From Fallopia convolvulus (taxonomy: Eukaryota; Streptophyta; Magnoliopsida; Caryophyllales; Polygonaceae): DNA of 64,000 nucleotides. Shown here piece after piece: positions 34,550 through 46,249 of the stretch (its first letter is position 1; each line of letters starts with the position of its first letter). The stretch spans positions 32,015,786-32,079,785 of the forward strand of contig OZ024724.1 in the NCBI GenBank assembly GCA_964016875.1, read 5' to 3'. The position numbers and the translations under genes are program-made. The notes under the pieces were generated by a model. It was not told the origin of the DNA and ran no database searches. It was given only the letters and a program-made list of their open reading frames with translations.

Positions 34550-35709
34550 CTTTTAGTTATAGACTAGATCTTTTTCCTTTCTTTTTAGATCTTTTTCCTA
34601 GCTTTCTTTTGAGTTTTTAGGATAGAAAATAGGATAGTTTCCTTTTAGCTAACAAGATGCAGGAGATGGGCTCGTAATCCATTCAAAGAGTGTATGGTGG
34701 CTCGTTAACGACCCACCCAGGGTCGTTAACGACCCGGTCTGGCGACCTGACTCGGCAAACGGGCAGGTAAGGTTTTTTCTTTTAACCCTAATCTATCTTC
34801 TATCTTATACCCCCCCCCCCCTTTGCCGCCTTTTACCCACCCTCCTCCTATCTCTACCCTCTCCTATATAACCCTTCTAAACCTCCCAAAATCCTACCCT
34901 CAAATCCTCAAATCCCAAGCTTAAACTCTCAAAATCCCTACCAAAATCCTTCAACACCGATCGGAAGTCTCACCTCCACCGAACTTCGGTACCCAACCAA
35001 GTCAACGACGCCCGCAACCCTTGTTTTCGTTACCGACGAGATCCGGGCTCGTTAACCACCCAACCTTAAATCTTTTGCTCTTTAATTCCTCAATCTACTG
35101 GTATGATTTCTCAACCCTACCTCTTTATTACATGATTCATGGTTTTTAGGGTAGAAATTTCGTATCTAGATTGCGTTTATAGAGAGGTGGTCGAATTGCA
35201 TGTCTTTCTCTTGCTCATAAATTTGGTTTATGCTTAGTTGTTCTCGATTTAGGAAGGTTATTCATGCCGATTTCCCCATTGCCATATTAATTGGAAAAGC
35301 ATACATTTTCTTATTCTAGATATTGAGTTCGATCTTCACCATGTTAATTTTGGGCAATTCTAGCATGTTCGGGATGGGTAATTGAGTAAGTATGGGGTGC
35401 ATATATTCGATTGTGTGTCTAGTGTAGGATTATGGAGGATGCATGCTTGATTCATGGCTGAATTTTAGAGTCTTTTTCACTCGGAATTTTTCGACTGGTT
35501 CTCGGCAGGTCGTTAACGACCCACCCAGGCTCGTTAACGACCCTGCATATCTTCAAGGTTGAAAAAACCAGTCTAGACCCGTTAGCGACCTAATTGGGTA
35601 GTTAATGACGAATTCCGAGGGTTGTTTTGAGACCAAAGTATGGGGTCTCTTTTCTAATCTACTTGAGTGGATCTTATCTTGGAAAAGTCGTAATTTTTTG
35701 TAGGACCAC
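34550..35709 (+). promoter_or_regulatory. TE-E internal promoter, leader and intron
   Basis: TATA box tatataa at 34865-34871 after a C-rich stretch, a C-rich leader, then a plausible intron from donor CTG|GTATGA at 35101 to acceptor TTTTGTAG at 35703 (603 bp). The second ORF's ATG is at 35710. Palindromic modules at 34702/34723 lie upstream of the TATA box and at 35510/35531 inside the intron. Parallel to TE-A. Confidence 0.55.
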
Positions 35710-37296
35710 ATGGCAAGTTCAAGCCGAGCTGCTACCCGAGCCCAAAAGAAGAAGAGGAATTAGAGGTCCCCATCTCCACCTCGCATGGATAACGTGATCC
35801 TGCGCACGCAAGGGCAAGCGAACCGATACAATGCCATTCTAGACAAGGACCACAACACTAGGTGGTTCTCGAGGTCTAGTGCTAAAGCCATGAGGGTCTA
35901 TGATGATGTTAAGGTGGCCTTTGCTATTCTCGATGCGCCTCAGTTGTTGAAGATGGAGAATTTACCACACTTTCCGGCATTCACATCCGAGTTCCTAGCC
36001 ACTCTTGAGACAAGCTTCCCGACGAAGATTTCGGCGGGACGCATCCGATTTCGGCTCGGGAATGTGAACCGAGAGTATAATTTGGCGGAGTTCAATGCTA
36101 TTCTGGAGCTCCCAAATCCATCTCGAGATTACAGCCTCAAAGACTATAAGGTGACAAGGACTTGGAGCTACATCACCTGGGAGGTAGAGCCCTCCGCAGC
36201 GGCATTATCCGGGGAAAGCATCATCAACCCCATATTCAGGATCATTCTCCGAGTCCTAGCCGCTACATTCTAGCCTAAGAGAGAGTTGAATAGGCCGACA
36301 AGGACAGAAGTTGCTTGCCTCCGCACTATTCTTTTTGAGGAGCCCGCCCCATTGAACTTGGGGTACGAATGGCTTTATTATGTGTAGAAGTCAACCAAGT
36401 CAAAGGAAGTATGGTGCGAGAATCTGGTTAGTCTCCTGGCGACCAATCTTAGAGTCGACCTCACTCGTTACAAGTCATATCACGCCCAATTGCTCAACCG
36501 GAACTATTGGTTTAGCTCTGGTATTTTCACTCAAGTTCGGGATGGGTATGTTACTAAAGTTCAAGGCCGAGATGTTGTAGTCACCCGGGACAAGTTGGAG
36601 CTATTTTACCTACCAAATTGGTACGAGGCATGGACGGGTCATGTTTTCCCGTTAGAGCCCAAGCCGGAGGATGAGCTATCACTTAGGCCGTGTGAGACGA
36701 GATTTGAGCGAGAAGGAGAAGCGATGAATGAAGATGAAGATGAGACTGAAGAGGCAGCTACTGAGGGAGGCACAGAGGAGCTCAACCTCGAGGATGAAGA
36801 CCTCGATACAGAATTTCTGGGCGAAAATATCTTTGTTAACGAGCCAGTTAGGCTCGTTAACAACCACTTCGAGGCTTCTAAAGATGCTCCTACCGAGGCA
36901 TACAACTTCGGTAACGACCCACCAAGAGCTTCTACCGATCCCTATCAGCCTCCTATCGACCCTCACTCATATGGTCTCGTGTGTTACAATCCGGTGCTTT
37001 ACCAAGACCATTTCCAGCCTCACAATCACTATCAACCACCTCCTCCGCCCGAGTACACTAGATCGAGTATCCTGCCTCCATGGGCCGAAGATCTTTCTGC
37101 TCAGATGCAACAGCTTCACCTTCAACAGAACCATATTCATAGGAGGATGGATAGATGGGAGAGTGTTTATTCTGCTCGCATGACATTTGAGGATACGAGG
37201 AATCAACAGAGAGAGGCGGAAGATGCAGAGCGCTGGAGGACGCTGTATGACTTCATGGGAAACTTCGAGCATTACTTTCCTCCACCGAACCGTTAA
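35710..37296 (+). pseudogene. TE-E second ORF, ATHILA ORF-1-like, three stops
   Basis: 529 codons in one frame with stops at 35761, 36271 and 36385. Starts MASSSRAATRAQKKKRN, basic like TE-A. The block around FPAFTSEFLATLETSF aligns with ALTSEFMATFE of TE-A, as do RIRFRLGN and NPIFRIILRVL. An acidic region, a palindrome-encoded NEP/NDP-containing segment and a Gln-rich coiled coil (MQQLHLQQNHIHRR) follow in the same order as in TE-A. No membrane segment. The conserved order in two diverged elements argues the protein has a role in the life cycle. Confidence 0.82.
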
Positions 37297-38980
37297 TTCA
37301 TCTTGAAGAAGTGTTTCTTGTTTTCTACTTCATGACTTTGTAAGTTTTTTGTTTTCTCTTTTCTTGTTTTCTTTTTTTTTTCTTTTCTATTTCTTTCCTT
37401 CTTCTTATTTTTCTTGCAGTGAGGACACTGTAATTTTAAGTATGGGGTGGGAGAAAGTAGATTTGTTGTCTTGTGTTTTGCCTTATGTGTTTTAAGTAGT
37501 TTTTGTTCCATAAAAAAATCGAAAAATTTGAAAAAATTCCAAAAAGAGTTTTAGAATTGATAGATATCCTTTTCTTATGATCTATGATAGTAGTTGCTAA
37601 CATGATCATATAATTCCTTGCAAACATGTCTTTGAGAATATAGCCGGATTCTTAATTTGAAGTTGTTTTTAGGAAGGAATAGCATTTGATGAAATTGAGC
37701 ATGTATACCTTTTAGCATAAGTGATGAAATCCAACAAAATTTACCTTGTGAGTTGTTTTTGGCCTTATAGTGAGAACATAAAGAATCCCTCTTCTTTTTT
37801 GTGTGATTTACTCTCTATATGCATATTATCTCTTGGAATTGTGATGGTTATCTATTTCTTGAGACCTATATAAGATTTATAGTTCATTACTTGTGAAAAT
37901 TAGATGATAGAGAACTTATTTTTATAAGCCCTATTAATCCCTATCCAGCCTTACATGATCCTTCTTTTTGAAGCCAATTTGAGCCTGAAGCCTTTTATTT
38001 TTAGCTCTACAAAATTGTTCCCTAGCCGAGATAAGCTTGACCCTATCCGAGGATTAGGACTTAGTTTGGAAAGGTTTGTTTTGTTGAGTGTAAAAAAAAA
38101 GAGAGTGAGATTTTATGTTTGGTTTGAAATTTAAGGATTGTTGGGAAGGGTAGATTGTAAGTCTCTTGCTTGAATTGTGTAAAAAGAAAGATCTCTTGGT
38201 ACAAATGATGCGCGAGATAAGATTGTTTGTTGAAAGAAAAAAAGAGGAGGAGTACACGATGAAGCTCGGTAACGACCATATTGGTTCGTTAACGAGGCAA
38301 CGTAAAAAAAATTGAGTTGAAGGAGAATATGGAATAGGAAGAAAGAAGTGCATGTGTGTTTAATAGATAAACCAGCGATTCTTTTGAGTTGTTTTATGAG
38401 ACTTTCTAGGGTATATTGGGTGAGTAATGAGTGTGCATAATGAAGAGTGAGTTTGGTATCTTTTGGGAGTTTTTTGTGATATGTGTGAGGTTTTTAGGAG
38501 TATTTGATTCCCGGATATTATTAGCACCACATAGCCAAATATTTCCACACCTATTTGTTATTACCAAGCCTCATTAAAACCCGGCCGAATGTAAGCTTCT
38601 ATGAAGTTTTTCATTGAGCCCCCTAAGTTCTCTTGATGATTTTTGCTTGTTTTGACAAATCTTAGGTGGAGAGTTTGGTGATATAAGTTCTAGTTTCTAT
38701 GAGTTTTTGTATATAAGGTGAGTTGAGAGATTGAATTTATAAGCCCAAACACTTGAGAGTTGAGTGAAACACATATATCCCTTATGAGGTTGGATTGTAT
38801 TTGCTTATGTCTATTTGGTGTATATATGAGTGATGACATTAATAGTCATTTGCTATTTTCTTCTATATGTTTTGATGTTGCTTTTTAGATGATGGCTATA
38901 GTTTGATGAGTATTGTTGTTTGGTTTTGATTATTGTTTAGTGATTACTTGAGGACAAGCAAGTCTAAGTATGGGGTATTT
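37297..38980 (+). other. TE-E 3' noncoding region and polypurine tract
   Basis: 1.7 kb without a supported ORF. aagtatggggtggg near 37438 and the terminal tract aagtatggggtattt (38966-38980) match those in TE-A. Module at 38266/38286. Confidence 0.7.
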
Positions 38981-40472
38981 TGATGTTCGTGTTTTTAGTA
39001 TAGTTTTTAGGGTATTTTCTTAGTTTGATAGGACTAGTTTTGACACGTTTATGGTTAGTTTTGTGTGTTTTTGGATGATTTTGCATATTTTGTGAAAAGT
39101 ATGGTAGCTACTCCATTTTGTGTCTTTTTGTAGGTTTTAGCAAGGAAACGATGCTTTTTGGAGGTGAATTTGGAATGCTATGGTGAAGGACGGAAGAATA
39201 TGAGATGAAGATGTCGAAGTCCAAGCTTTTAGAGTTGAAGTGATGAAGACTTCAAAATACAGGCTCGTTAACGAGGCTATCCAGGGTCGTGAACGAGGCT
39301 TAGCGATAGGGTTTTTCGAGAAATCTTAGAGATGACGTACCGATCCTGTGCGGGAATTTATTCCGTGTCGGTAGGGTATTTTTGATGAGTTTTAGGGTTA
39401 TTATATTTTATTTTAAGTCTTGCTATCCTTTTAGGTTTTTATTTCTATCTTTTTAGAGTAGGTTTCTATCTTTTAGGAAAGTTTTTATCTTATATCCTTA
39501 TTTATTTAGATAGCTTTATTAGTATAAATACCCTTCTTTATAGCTTAGAGAGGGGGTGGCAAGTAGTATTCTAGTAGGAGACGAAGAAGGAAGAGCCGAG
39601 AGAGAGAGAGAGAAAAGTCGGGGAGAGAGATCGAGCCACAGTGGAACGAGAGTTAGTCGAGGTCGTTAATCACGAGTTTCGATTCGGTTTTGTATTTTTC
39701 GGTTTCTTCTGAATTCTGTAAGACGATATTTCCTTATTAATTTGAAGTAGTTGATTTGTTTTCAATGTTCTCCTTTATGGAAGTTGTTTGCTTTCTAGTT
39801 ATGAATAGTGAGTAGTTTTCTTATCTAGGGTCGGGGTTAAAACCCGGCATAGTTATGCATGGTTTGATGAGTAAGATGATGTGTTGAATGCCTTCTATCT
39901 ATTTTTGAGATTGCTTGTTGTGTTTATAGCTAGATGAAAGTCAAGGTAATTTGAGTTTTAAACTTTATCGAGAGAGAAAGTTATAAACTTGAAGGTTGAT
40001 ATTGTTTGAATACGAAAGTTTCAAGCTTTAGATCCAAAACAAGTGATTCAGTGAATTAATTTATGAGAGTAGATTAACTTACTTACTAGTCAATGAAAGT
40101 TGATGAATTTATCTATTTAAAGGCATGATCTTTATCTTCTTACAAGTTTATATGCATGACTATGTTGTGGTGACCATTGTCCTAGATCTTTGTTTCTATT
40201 TGAATTCTTCTTGATCATATTCGTTGTTGAGTTCGTAGCATCGGTACCGAACTTATTTTAGGTCGTTAGTAGTCTACATGTTCGTTAACGACCCTGGCAA
40301 AGTCGTTAACGAGGCTGACCGTGAGTATTTGCTTGTTTTGGTTTGATTTTCATTATTAGTAGTCGATAGATAAACAAACCGTGATTCTCGTGGAAAGATC
40401 CTGACTCCCCTATACTCAGCGGGATCTTGACTTATAAATTTATTTATTGTCCAAAGTAAAGGCCCGTCAACA
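38981..40472 (+). repeat. TE-E 3' LTR
   Basis: 1,492 bp matching 30177-31661; starts TGATGTTCG after the purine tract. Confidence 0.92.
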
Positions 40473-40477
40473 GTCCC

Positions 40478-41095
40478 GAGCATTCAAGTTCAAGAAGGTT
40501 TTCATGGATTCCATATTGTCCTTCGATTATGTTCATATATGGCTTCCAAGGCCACCAAGGAAGAGGATGAAGTCATTAAAGTTCGAAAAGTTAAAAAGAC
40601 CGTCAAATTAAAAACAATGCTCAGTAAAATGGTCATAACCTGGGCTAAAAAATTGATCTCAAGTCCGTTCAAATTGCATTGGATAGATAATTAAAATATC
40701 TACAACTTTGTAGTTTACGCCGAATTCAGAATCCAACAGAAAAGAGGTGAAAAACACAATTTACTGAGAGTTGTTCAAGTCTTACGGGAATCTTATCTTT
40801 AGTTTTAATTCTATCTATTTCTTGATATTATATTTATGATAATTTCGGCCATAGGAGTTTGTCATGGCTGAAATATATCTTGCTTTATTATTATTTATAT
40901 CTTTTTGAGTTTTAGGATTAATTTTTTAGTTTTCTTATCTAAATAAGTCAGATAATTATTTATTTGATTTATTTATGGCAAGGGGACTTAGATAGAAGTG
41001 TAAGGAATATATTAGGTTATCTTGTTAGGAAAGCAAAATGTCTGTTATACCCCTCTAGTGCTGGCCACCTTGCCTGAATTAGATAAACCCCTATT
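40478..41095 (+). repeat. TE-D 3' LTR, second segment, truncated
   Basis: Continues the 5' LTR sequence from about 28157 to 28853 with an internal deletion near 41072 and an abrupt end after agataaacccctatt. The last roughly 380 bp of the LTR are missing, so no right target duplication can be read. Confidence 0.8.
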
Positions 41096-42549
41096 CCGGT
41101 AGAAAATATAACTTATGGTATGTTGATATTTATATCAAGATATTAGAAGGTATGGGTAAAAGATATGACTATTATTATATTTGGTGTTTGGTATAGGTTG
41201 ATATCGATATTAAACTGATATCTACTATTTATTTACTTTAAGGATTATTATATTAGAATGATATTAATAGGTATATCTAAAAGGGTTCGATTCAAGCGAG
41301 AATGGGCACGCGTGTGAGAAATAAGAAAGAATAAGAGTCATTGGATGGAGAAAAATCAAGGGCGTTAATCGTTTCACTTAAAATGGAAAAAACGAAACGT
41401 GTGAATTTTTGGCGAATTATTGTTAATGCATTAAAATTGTGATTTTGTTCATAAAAAACTATTGTTTGTACATCAAAAACTTATTATTTGTGCATAAAAA
41501 TTGGCCGAATGTGTATAAAAATTGTATGCATTAATATATATTTGTGCATCATAATTAGTTGTATGTGAAACAAAACTAATAGTTTTGATGCTAGTCTTGG
41601 TATTGTCTTGCTTGACTCATTTGAATTTGTCATTGTTGTTGATGTAAAATGTATGGTTGCTTCTTGGGCTCCGAACATAGCTTGATGGTTCTAGAATATA
41701 GGACACCATTAATGGTTGGTATTGATACACATGTATGATATTGACACACAAACATAAGTTTATTTCAATTCACAAATAAAAGGATATATTAAGAACAAAG
41801 TAGTAGTAGTGGTGAACAAAGTGTTGGTAGTGATGAACAAAGTGATGATAGTAATGCAATAACTTCATATTCATTGATACATAATGAAAAGTTGATTTTT
41901 TTATGCACAAAGTGTTGGTAGTTATGCACAAACAGTTAGTATTAGTGAACAAACAGGGGTATACCAATGAATAAATAAGGGTATATTAATGATCAGACAA
42001 GATTATATCAATGAACAAATAAGGGTGTATCCATGAACAAATAGGATATATCAATGAACAAAAAGGGGTATTTCATGAACAAATAAGGGTGTACCAATGA
42101 ACAAATAAGGGTATATCAATGAACAAATAAAGATATATCAATGAACAAATAGGGGTATATCAAAAATTATTATATGTGCATCAAAAACTAGATAATATTG
42201 TATTCATGCACATAAATAAGCTTAAAAATAAAATTAAAAATTAAAAAAGATCGAAATCGATGAACAATGTTATCAAAAATTCGATGCACCATTAGTTAGT
42301 ATTGATGCACAATTGGTCAGTATTGATGCACAATTAGTCAGTATTGATGCATAATTAGCTAGTTTTGATGTACAAATTGGGTGTGTCTCATAATAACATA
42401 TTTTTCGAAAAATAAGTGAATAATACAGGAAAATTTCGCCCGTGCCATTTTTTATCCTTTTTAATGAATGTATAATCAAAGACATCGATTTTTTGGAGGG
42501 GACGGCTAAGATTCATCCTCTCGAGACTAAAATGCTCTTATGTAAATAT
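41096..42549. repeat. AT-rich DNA with short tandem repeats, possible MULE remnant
   Basis: No gene. From about 41950 to 42170, degenerate units of about 22-24 bp (tatcaatgaacaaataaggg), and from 42285 to 42375 units of about 24 bp (attagtcagtattgatgcac). The sequence at 41287, ggttcgattcaagcgagaat, resembles the terminal repeat of the MULE at 42550, suggesting a truncated relative; no matching right end was found. Confidence 0.5.
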
Positions 42550-43648
42550 GAGATTGAATCAAATGAAAATGGGGCTAATCATGAAAACTAAGAACGAATC
42601 TGGACCATCCGATTAAAACACTAGAAATGAATCTAGACCATCCGATTAAAAAAATAAAAATAAAAAATTAATTTTTTTTAATTTTTTTCTTATTTTCTTA
42701 CTTTATTTTTTAAAGTCTTTTTACGTATGTAGAATGATATAAATCAAGTATGAACATAAGGCCATAAAACGTGAACATGCAATACTAATATGTGAATGTA
42801 CCTATATTATATGTGAACGTATACTAAATTTTCTGAAGTTAAAATGCGGTTATATGTGAACATCCCTCGTAATAATGTGAACATGTGTATAAAATATGTG
42901 AATAGAATGTAAAATGTCAAGTGTCATGTTTTTGGCAAAAATAAGTGAAAAAATAAAAACAAAAATAATTTTTTATTTTTTTATTTTTTTATTTTTTTGT
43001 CAAATTTTTTAATGTCGTTTAATGCCTGTATTATGATTTAATCGAACAGGAACATATGAGCATAAAATATAAACAAAAAGTAATTATATGTGAACACACT
43101 TGTAATATATGTGAACATATTATAAAATCTCTGAACTGAAAAGTTTGATAATATGTGAACATGTCTTATAATAGTGGAGTTTGGTTCAAATGAAACAAAC
43201 TCTTATCCTGAAAAATGAAACGAATGCACTTTTTCTAGTTCGTAGTGCACTTTTCCTATTTCGGAGTGCACTTTTTCGCATTTGCACTTTTCGTACTTTG
43301 TAGTGCATTTTTCATATTTTTTGTAGTACACTTTTCAGATTGAACTTTTTGTATTTTTTAATGCACGTTTTGTACTTTGTAGTGCACTTTTCAATTTTCA
43401 GGGTGAGAGTTTCTTTCATTTGAACCAAACTCATAATAGTGTGAATATATGCACAAAATATGTGAACGTAACATAAAAAAATCAAATTTCGTGTTTTTGG
43501 CAAAAACAAGCGAAACTAAGAAAATTAACCTCATGAATTACCATTTTGCCCCTACTTTTTTAATCTTAATCATCCATTTTTCAAATCTAAAGATCCTCAT
43601 TTGTTTCTAATTTTCATGATAAGAATTATTTCCATGTGAATCAACCTC
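42550..43648. mobile_element. Mutator-like element
   Basis: 1,099 bp. The left end gagattgaatcaaatgaaaa and the inverted right end gaggttgattcacatggaaa match imperfectly for about 60 bp. Flanks atgtaaatat (42540-42549) and atgaaaatat (43649-43658) form a 10-bp duplication with one mismatch. No transposase. Contains a smaller nested element. Confidence 0.65.
43177..43432. mobile_element. 256-bp MULE-MITE nested in the MULE
   Basis: Terminal inverted repeats of about 45 bp (gagtttggttcaaatgaaac on the left and inverted on the right) and a perfect 9-bp duplication ataatagtg (43168-43176, 43433-43441). The interior repeats tagtgcacttttc-like units. Confidence 0.88.
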
Positions 43649-43658
43649 ATGAAAATAT

Positions 43659-44437
43659 AACCCAAAGGAATATCTCTCAACGTTCTTCACTCAAACGCTT
43701 ACGACATCATTGCTTGAAAGAGCAAAACTTCGCTCCAATGGTGTAGATCTAGCTCCAACCCAAAACTAGTCCACGAATTTGAAAGTCCCCCTCTTGATCA
43801 CTCAAACTCGATTTCGCTTCATAAAATGGATTTTGGAGAAACAACAAAAAGTTATGTATAAAACTGATTTTATAGGGTTTGATTTTAATTTTTAGGGTTG
43901 TAAGACTTGTTTTGGAGTATCGGAAGTTTTTATTGAGTTTTGATTTGCGTTTGTGCTTGAATTTGACGGGTGTTTAATTTTGGTTGTGTTTAGTTTTGAA
44001 ATATCTGGGGTCTAAAATTTATGAATTTATAGGGTTTGAAAATTTTAATTTATAAATTAAAAAATTGGAGTATGTAGGTTCATGGTCATCAATATATTTT
44101 GAAATTTTTGGTTTTCAATTCAACTACTTGGATTTAAGTGTTTAAATCTATTAGTTTTTATTTGTAGTAGTTGGCTGCAAATTGTACGTACTTATTGAAC
44201 TAAAATGTCTTTGATCTAATTTTGTGCACTACTTTTGGTCGTATCTAGTCATTTCTTATAAAAATTGGCATTGTCAATTCTTTTTTGAATGTTAAAGATT
44301 TATCAAGTTTATCCTCTAAGCATTGAACTTTATTTTTGAAGGGTTTCAAGATCAATTTGTTAACTTTTCAGTGTCACAAATTGTGGAATCAAGTCATCTG
44401 ATGGATCTTTAATGTGTGAAGGGACAATAGCTTTGAT
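43659..44437. other. Unassigned noncoding DNA
   Basis: AT-rich sequence without a supported gene, repeat or element end. Confidence 0.4.
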
Positions 44438-46200
44438 CAATTGATGCAATCCTAACCATGACTGCCATCGAGGAGGATGAGGTCATGTCAGTGCGTTTTG
44501 AGGGACCCTTGATGCTTGCCTGCACCTAGGCCATTGGTTGTGCCACGACATCCTTGGTGTGTCGTGTCTCGTCCAGCAATGGCATACCCGACACCAAGTC
44601 TAGGATCCTCATGCTCGTCACCACTGGAGTAGTCGCGTCATGCCTCGGATCTAGACCCGATAGGCTAGTGTCGATGTCGAGCTATGACGCCGAAGCGCCC
44701 CGCGCTTGCACGCCCTAGGCGCGCTCCTTGAGAGGTGTGCCTAGTTTACTTGCACTTTCTAGTTTTATTATGTCTTTTGTTGGACCTTTCCACTTTTAGT
44801 AAGTTACGACATTTGGTTTTGGGCTTTTCGGGATGCAAGACTTGCTTACATACTTGACCCGACCCTAAGCGTTTTACCCAATTTATGCTTACTTGGCCGC
44901 CACCTATATAAGGCCAAGAGACTCATATTTTTATGTTTTACGTCTTAATCAATTACAAATTAGCCTAGTTGGATCGAACTATCTCTCCGCTAGGCCTAGG
45001 ATGTCGACTTTTCTAACCCTAAATGCCCCCTCTCGGCCAAGCTCCCTTGTCGGCCCAAGGATCGAGCACACCTCGATCCTTTCTGGGTTACCTTGATCGA
45101 ACTAGATCCCTTCTAGGCCGACCCTCACTTTCAATTCGGTCTTCTTCATCCATCAACTTTGCTAGACCGAGTAGGATGACACAATTTCAAGACCAACGAT
45201 CCATGTCGGGGTAGTTCGAACCTCTCTTTCGAGGAGCGATTGCATCAACTAGCATCAGATCCAAGGTTTTATAAGTCACTCTTTTTCGATCTAATCCACA
45301 CATCTCCTTTGTTTCCACAATTTTTCTCACAAAATACATAAAAAAATCCAAAAAATGTTTTTTTGACTTTAAACCGAACCCTAGTTGCCAATAATACAAA
45401 TTGTGTGGAATATTTTTCGCCTTGCATGTTCCTTGTGATCTAATCGAATTTTGCTTGCAATACTTGATTGATTTTAGTCGTCTTGTGGATGGTATCCACT
45501 CTTTTGTGCTTATTGTTCTTTGTGACTAGGGTTAGTAATCCTTGTCCAAATCTTTGCTTGAATTTGTGTGTTGTTGGGGTCGATCTTTGGTTGTGTTTGT
45601 GCTACCCTAGTGCCTCTCTTGTTGGCTAAGATATCTTGTTGCCTTCTTTTTTAAAAATCTCGTCCATATCAATTCACCATATCTCTTGTGTGATCTTGCC
45701 TTGGGATATTCATCTTTTTATTTCGACCATCATATCCCTTATTTCCGGTTAGTAGTCGATTGCATAAAAAAACTAACTCTTGGTTTCTTGTGGGGGTGAT
45801 GTTCATTGGATAGAGGACATCATTTTAGAATGTTATTTTTTCAAAAAAAAAACATTCCTAGGGTGATTCGAAGAACACTCAGAGTGATTCGAAGAACTCT
45901 TGCACCTTGTTTCTTTCATTCTTGCACGTCACTATTCTATTGCATGGTTGTTGGTTTTTGAACTTGGTTGTCTGAGTGTCGATTAACTGCCGACATTCAT
46001 ATTGTTTTAATTATGACACCTCTCGCATCAAGCCTTGCCTTCACCCTTGCGTGTGTTAGTTTCGATTTGAAGCTTAGATCTTGTGTTTTGTTTGTAGGTT
46101 TTTGTTCCCTTTTACTCGCTACGTCTACTCCATAGGTTATAGGTGATCCTGCATTGACGAACGACACCATACAAGGGTAATTATTCCTTCCATCAACCGT
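44438..46200 (+). mobile_element. Decayed LTR-retrotransposon sequence, possible LTR
   Basis: 44460-44735 reads as a broken polyprotein-like frame (IEEDEVMSVRFEGPL). From about 44738 the sequence has LTR features: a TG start after a purine-rich run and a TATA box (ctatataagg, about 44905). No second LTR, primer site or target duplication could be matched. Confidence 0.45.
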
Positions 46201-46249
46201 GGTTTCCTTCGATTAAAACCAAGAAACCGAGCCATCTATCTTCGAGAAG

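Larger units (their letters stand above)
30177..40472 (+). mobile_element. TE-E: non-autonomous tRNA-Asp-primed LTR retrotransposon
   Basis: A 10.3-kb element with perfect target duplications gtccc (30172-30176 and 40473-40477). LTRs are 1.49 kb (TGATGTTCG...GTCAACA). Layout equals TE-A: primer site, gag-protease, hairpin, internal promoter and intron, second ORF, 3' noncoding region, purine tract. No reverse transcriptase, RNase H or integrase. Both reading frames contain stops, so it is older than TE-A. Palindromic modules with TTAA or GTAC cores are throughout, for example 30461/30483, 31471/31492, 34702/34723, 35510/35531 and 38266/38286. Confidence 0.9.
28074..41095 (+). mobile_element. 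TE-D: gag-only gypsy-type element split by TE-E
   Basis: The 5' LTR is 28074-29232, the internal region only 861 bp (29233-30093), and the 3' LTR begins at 30094, is interrupted at 30176 by TE-E, resumes at 40478 and ends abruptly at 41095, lacking its last several hundred bases. A purine tract agtgggggagaa (30082-30093) precedes the 3' LTR. Same family as TE-B. Confidence 0.87.
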
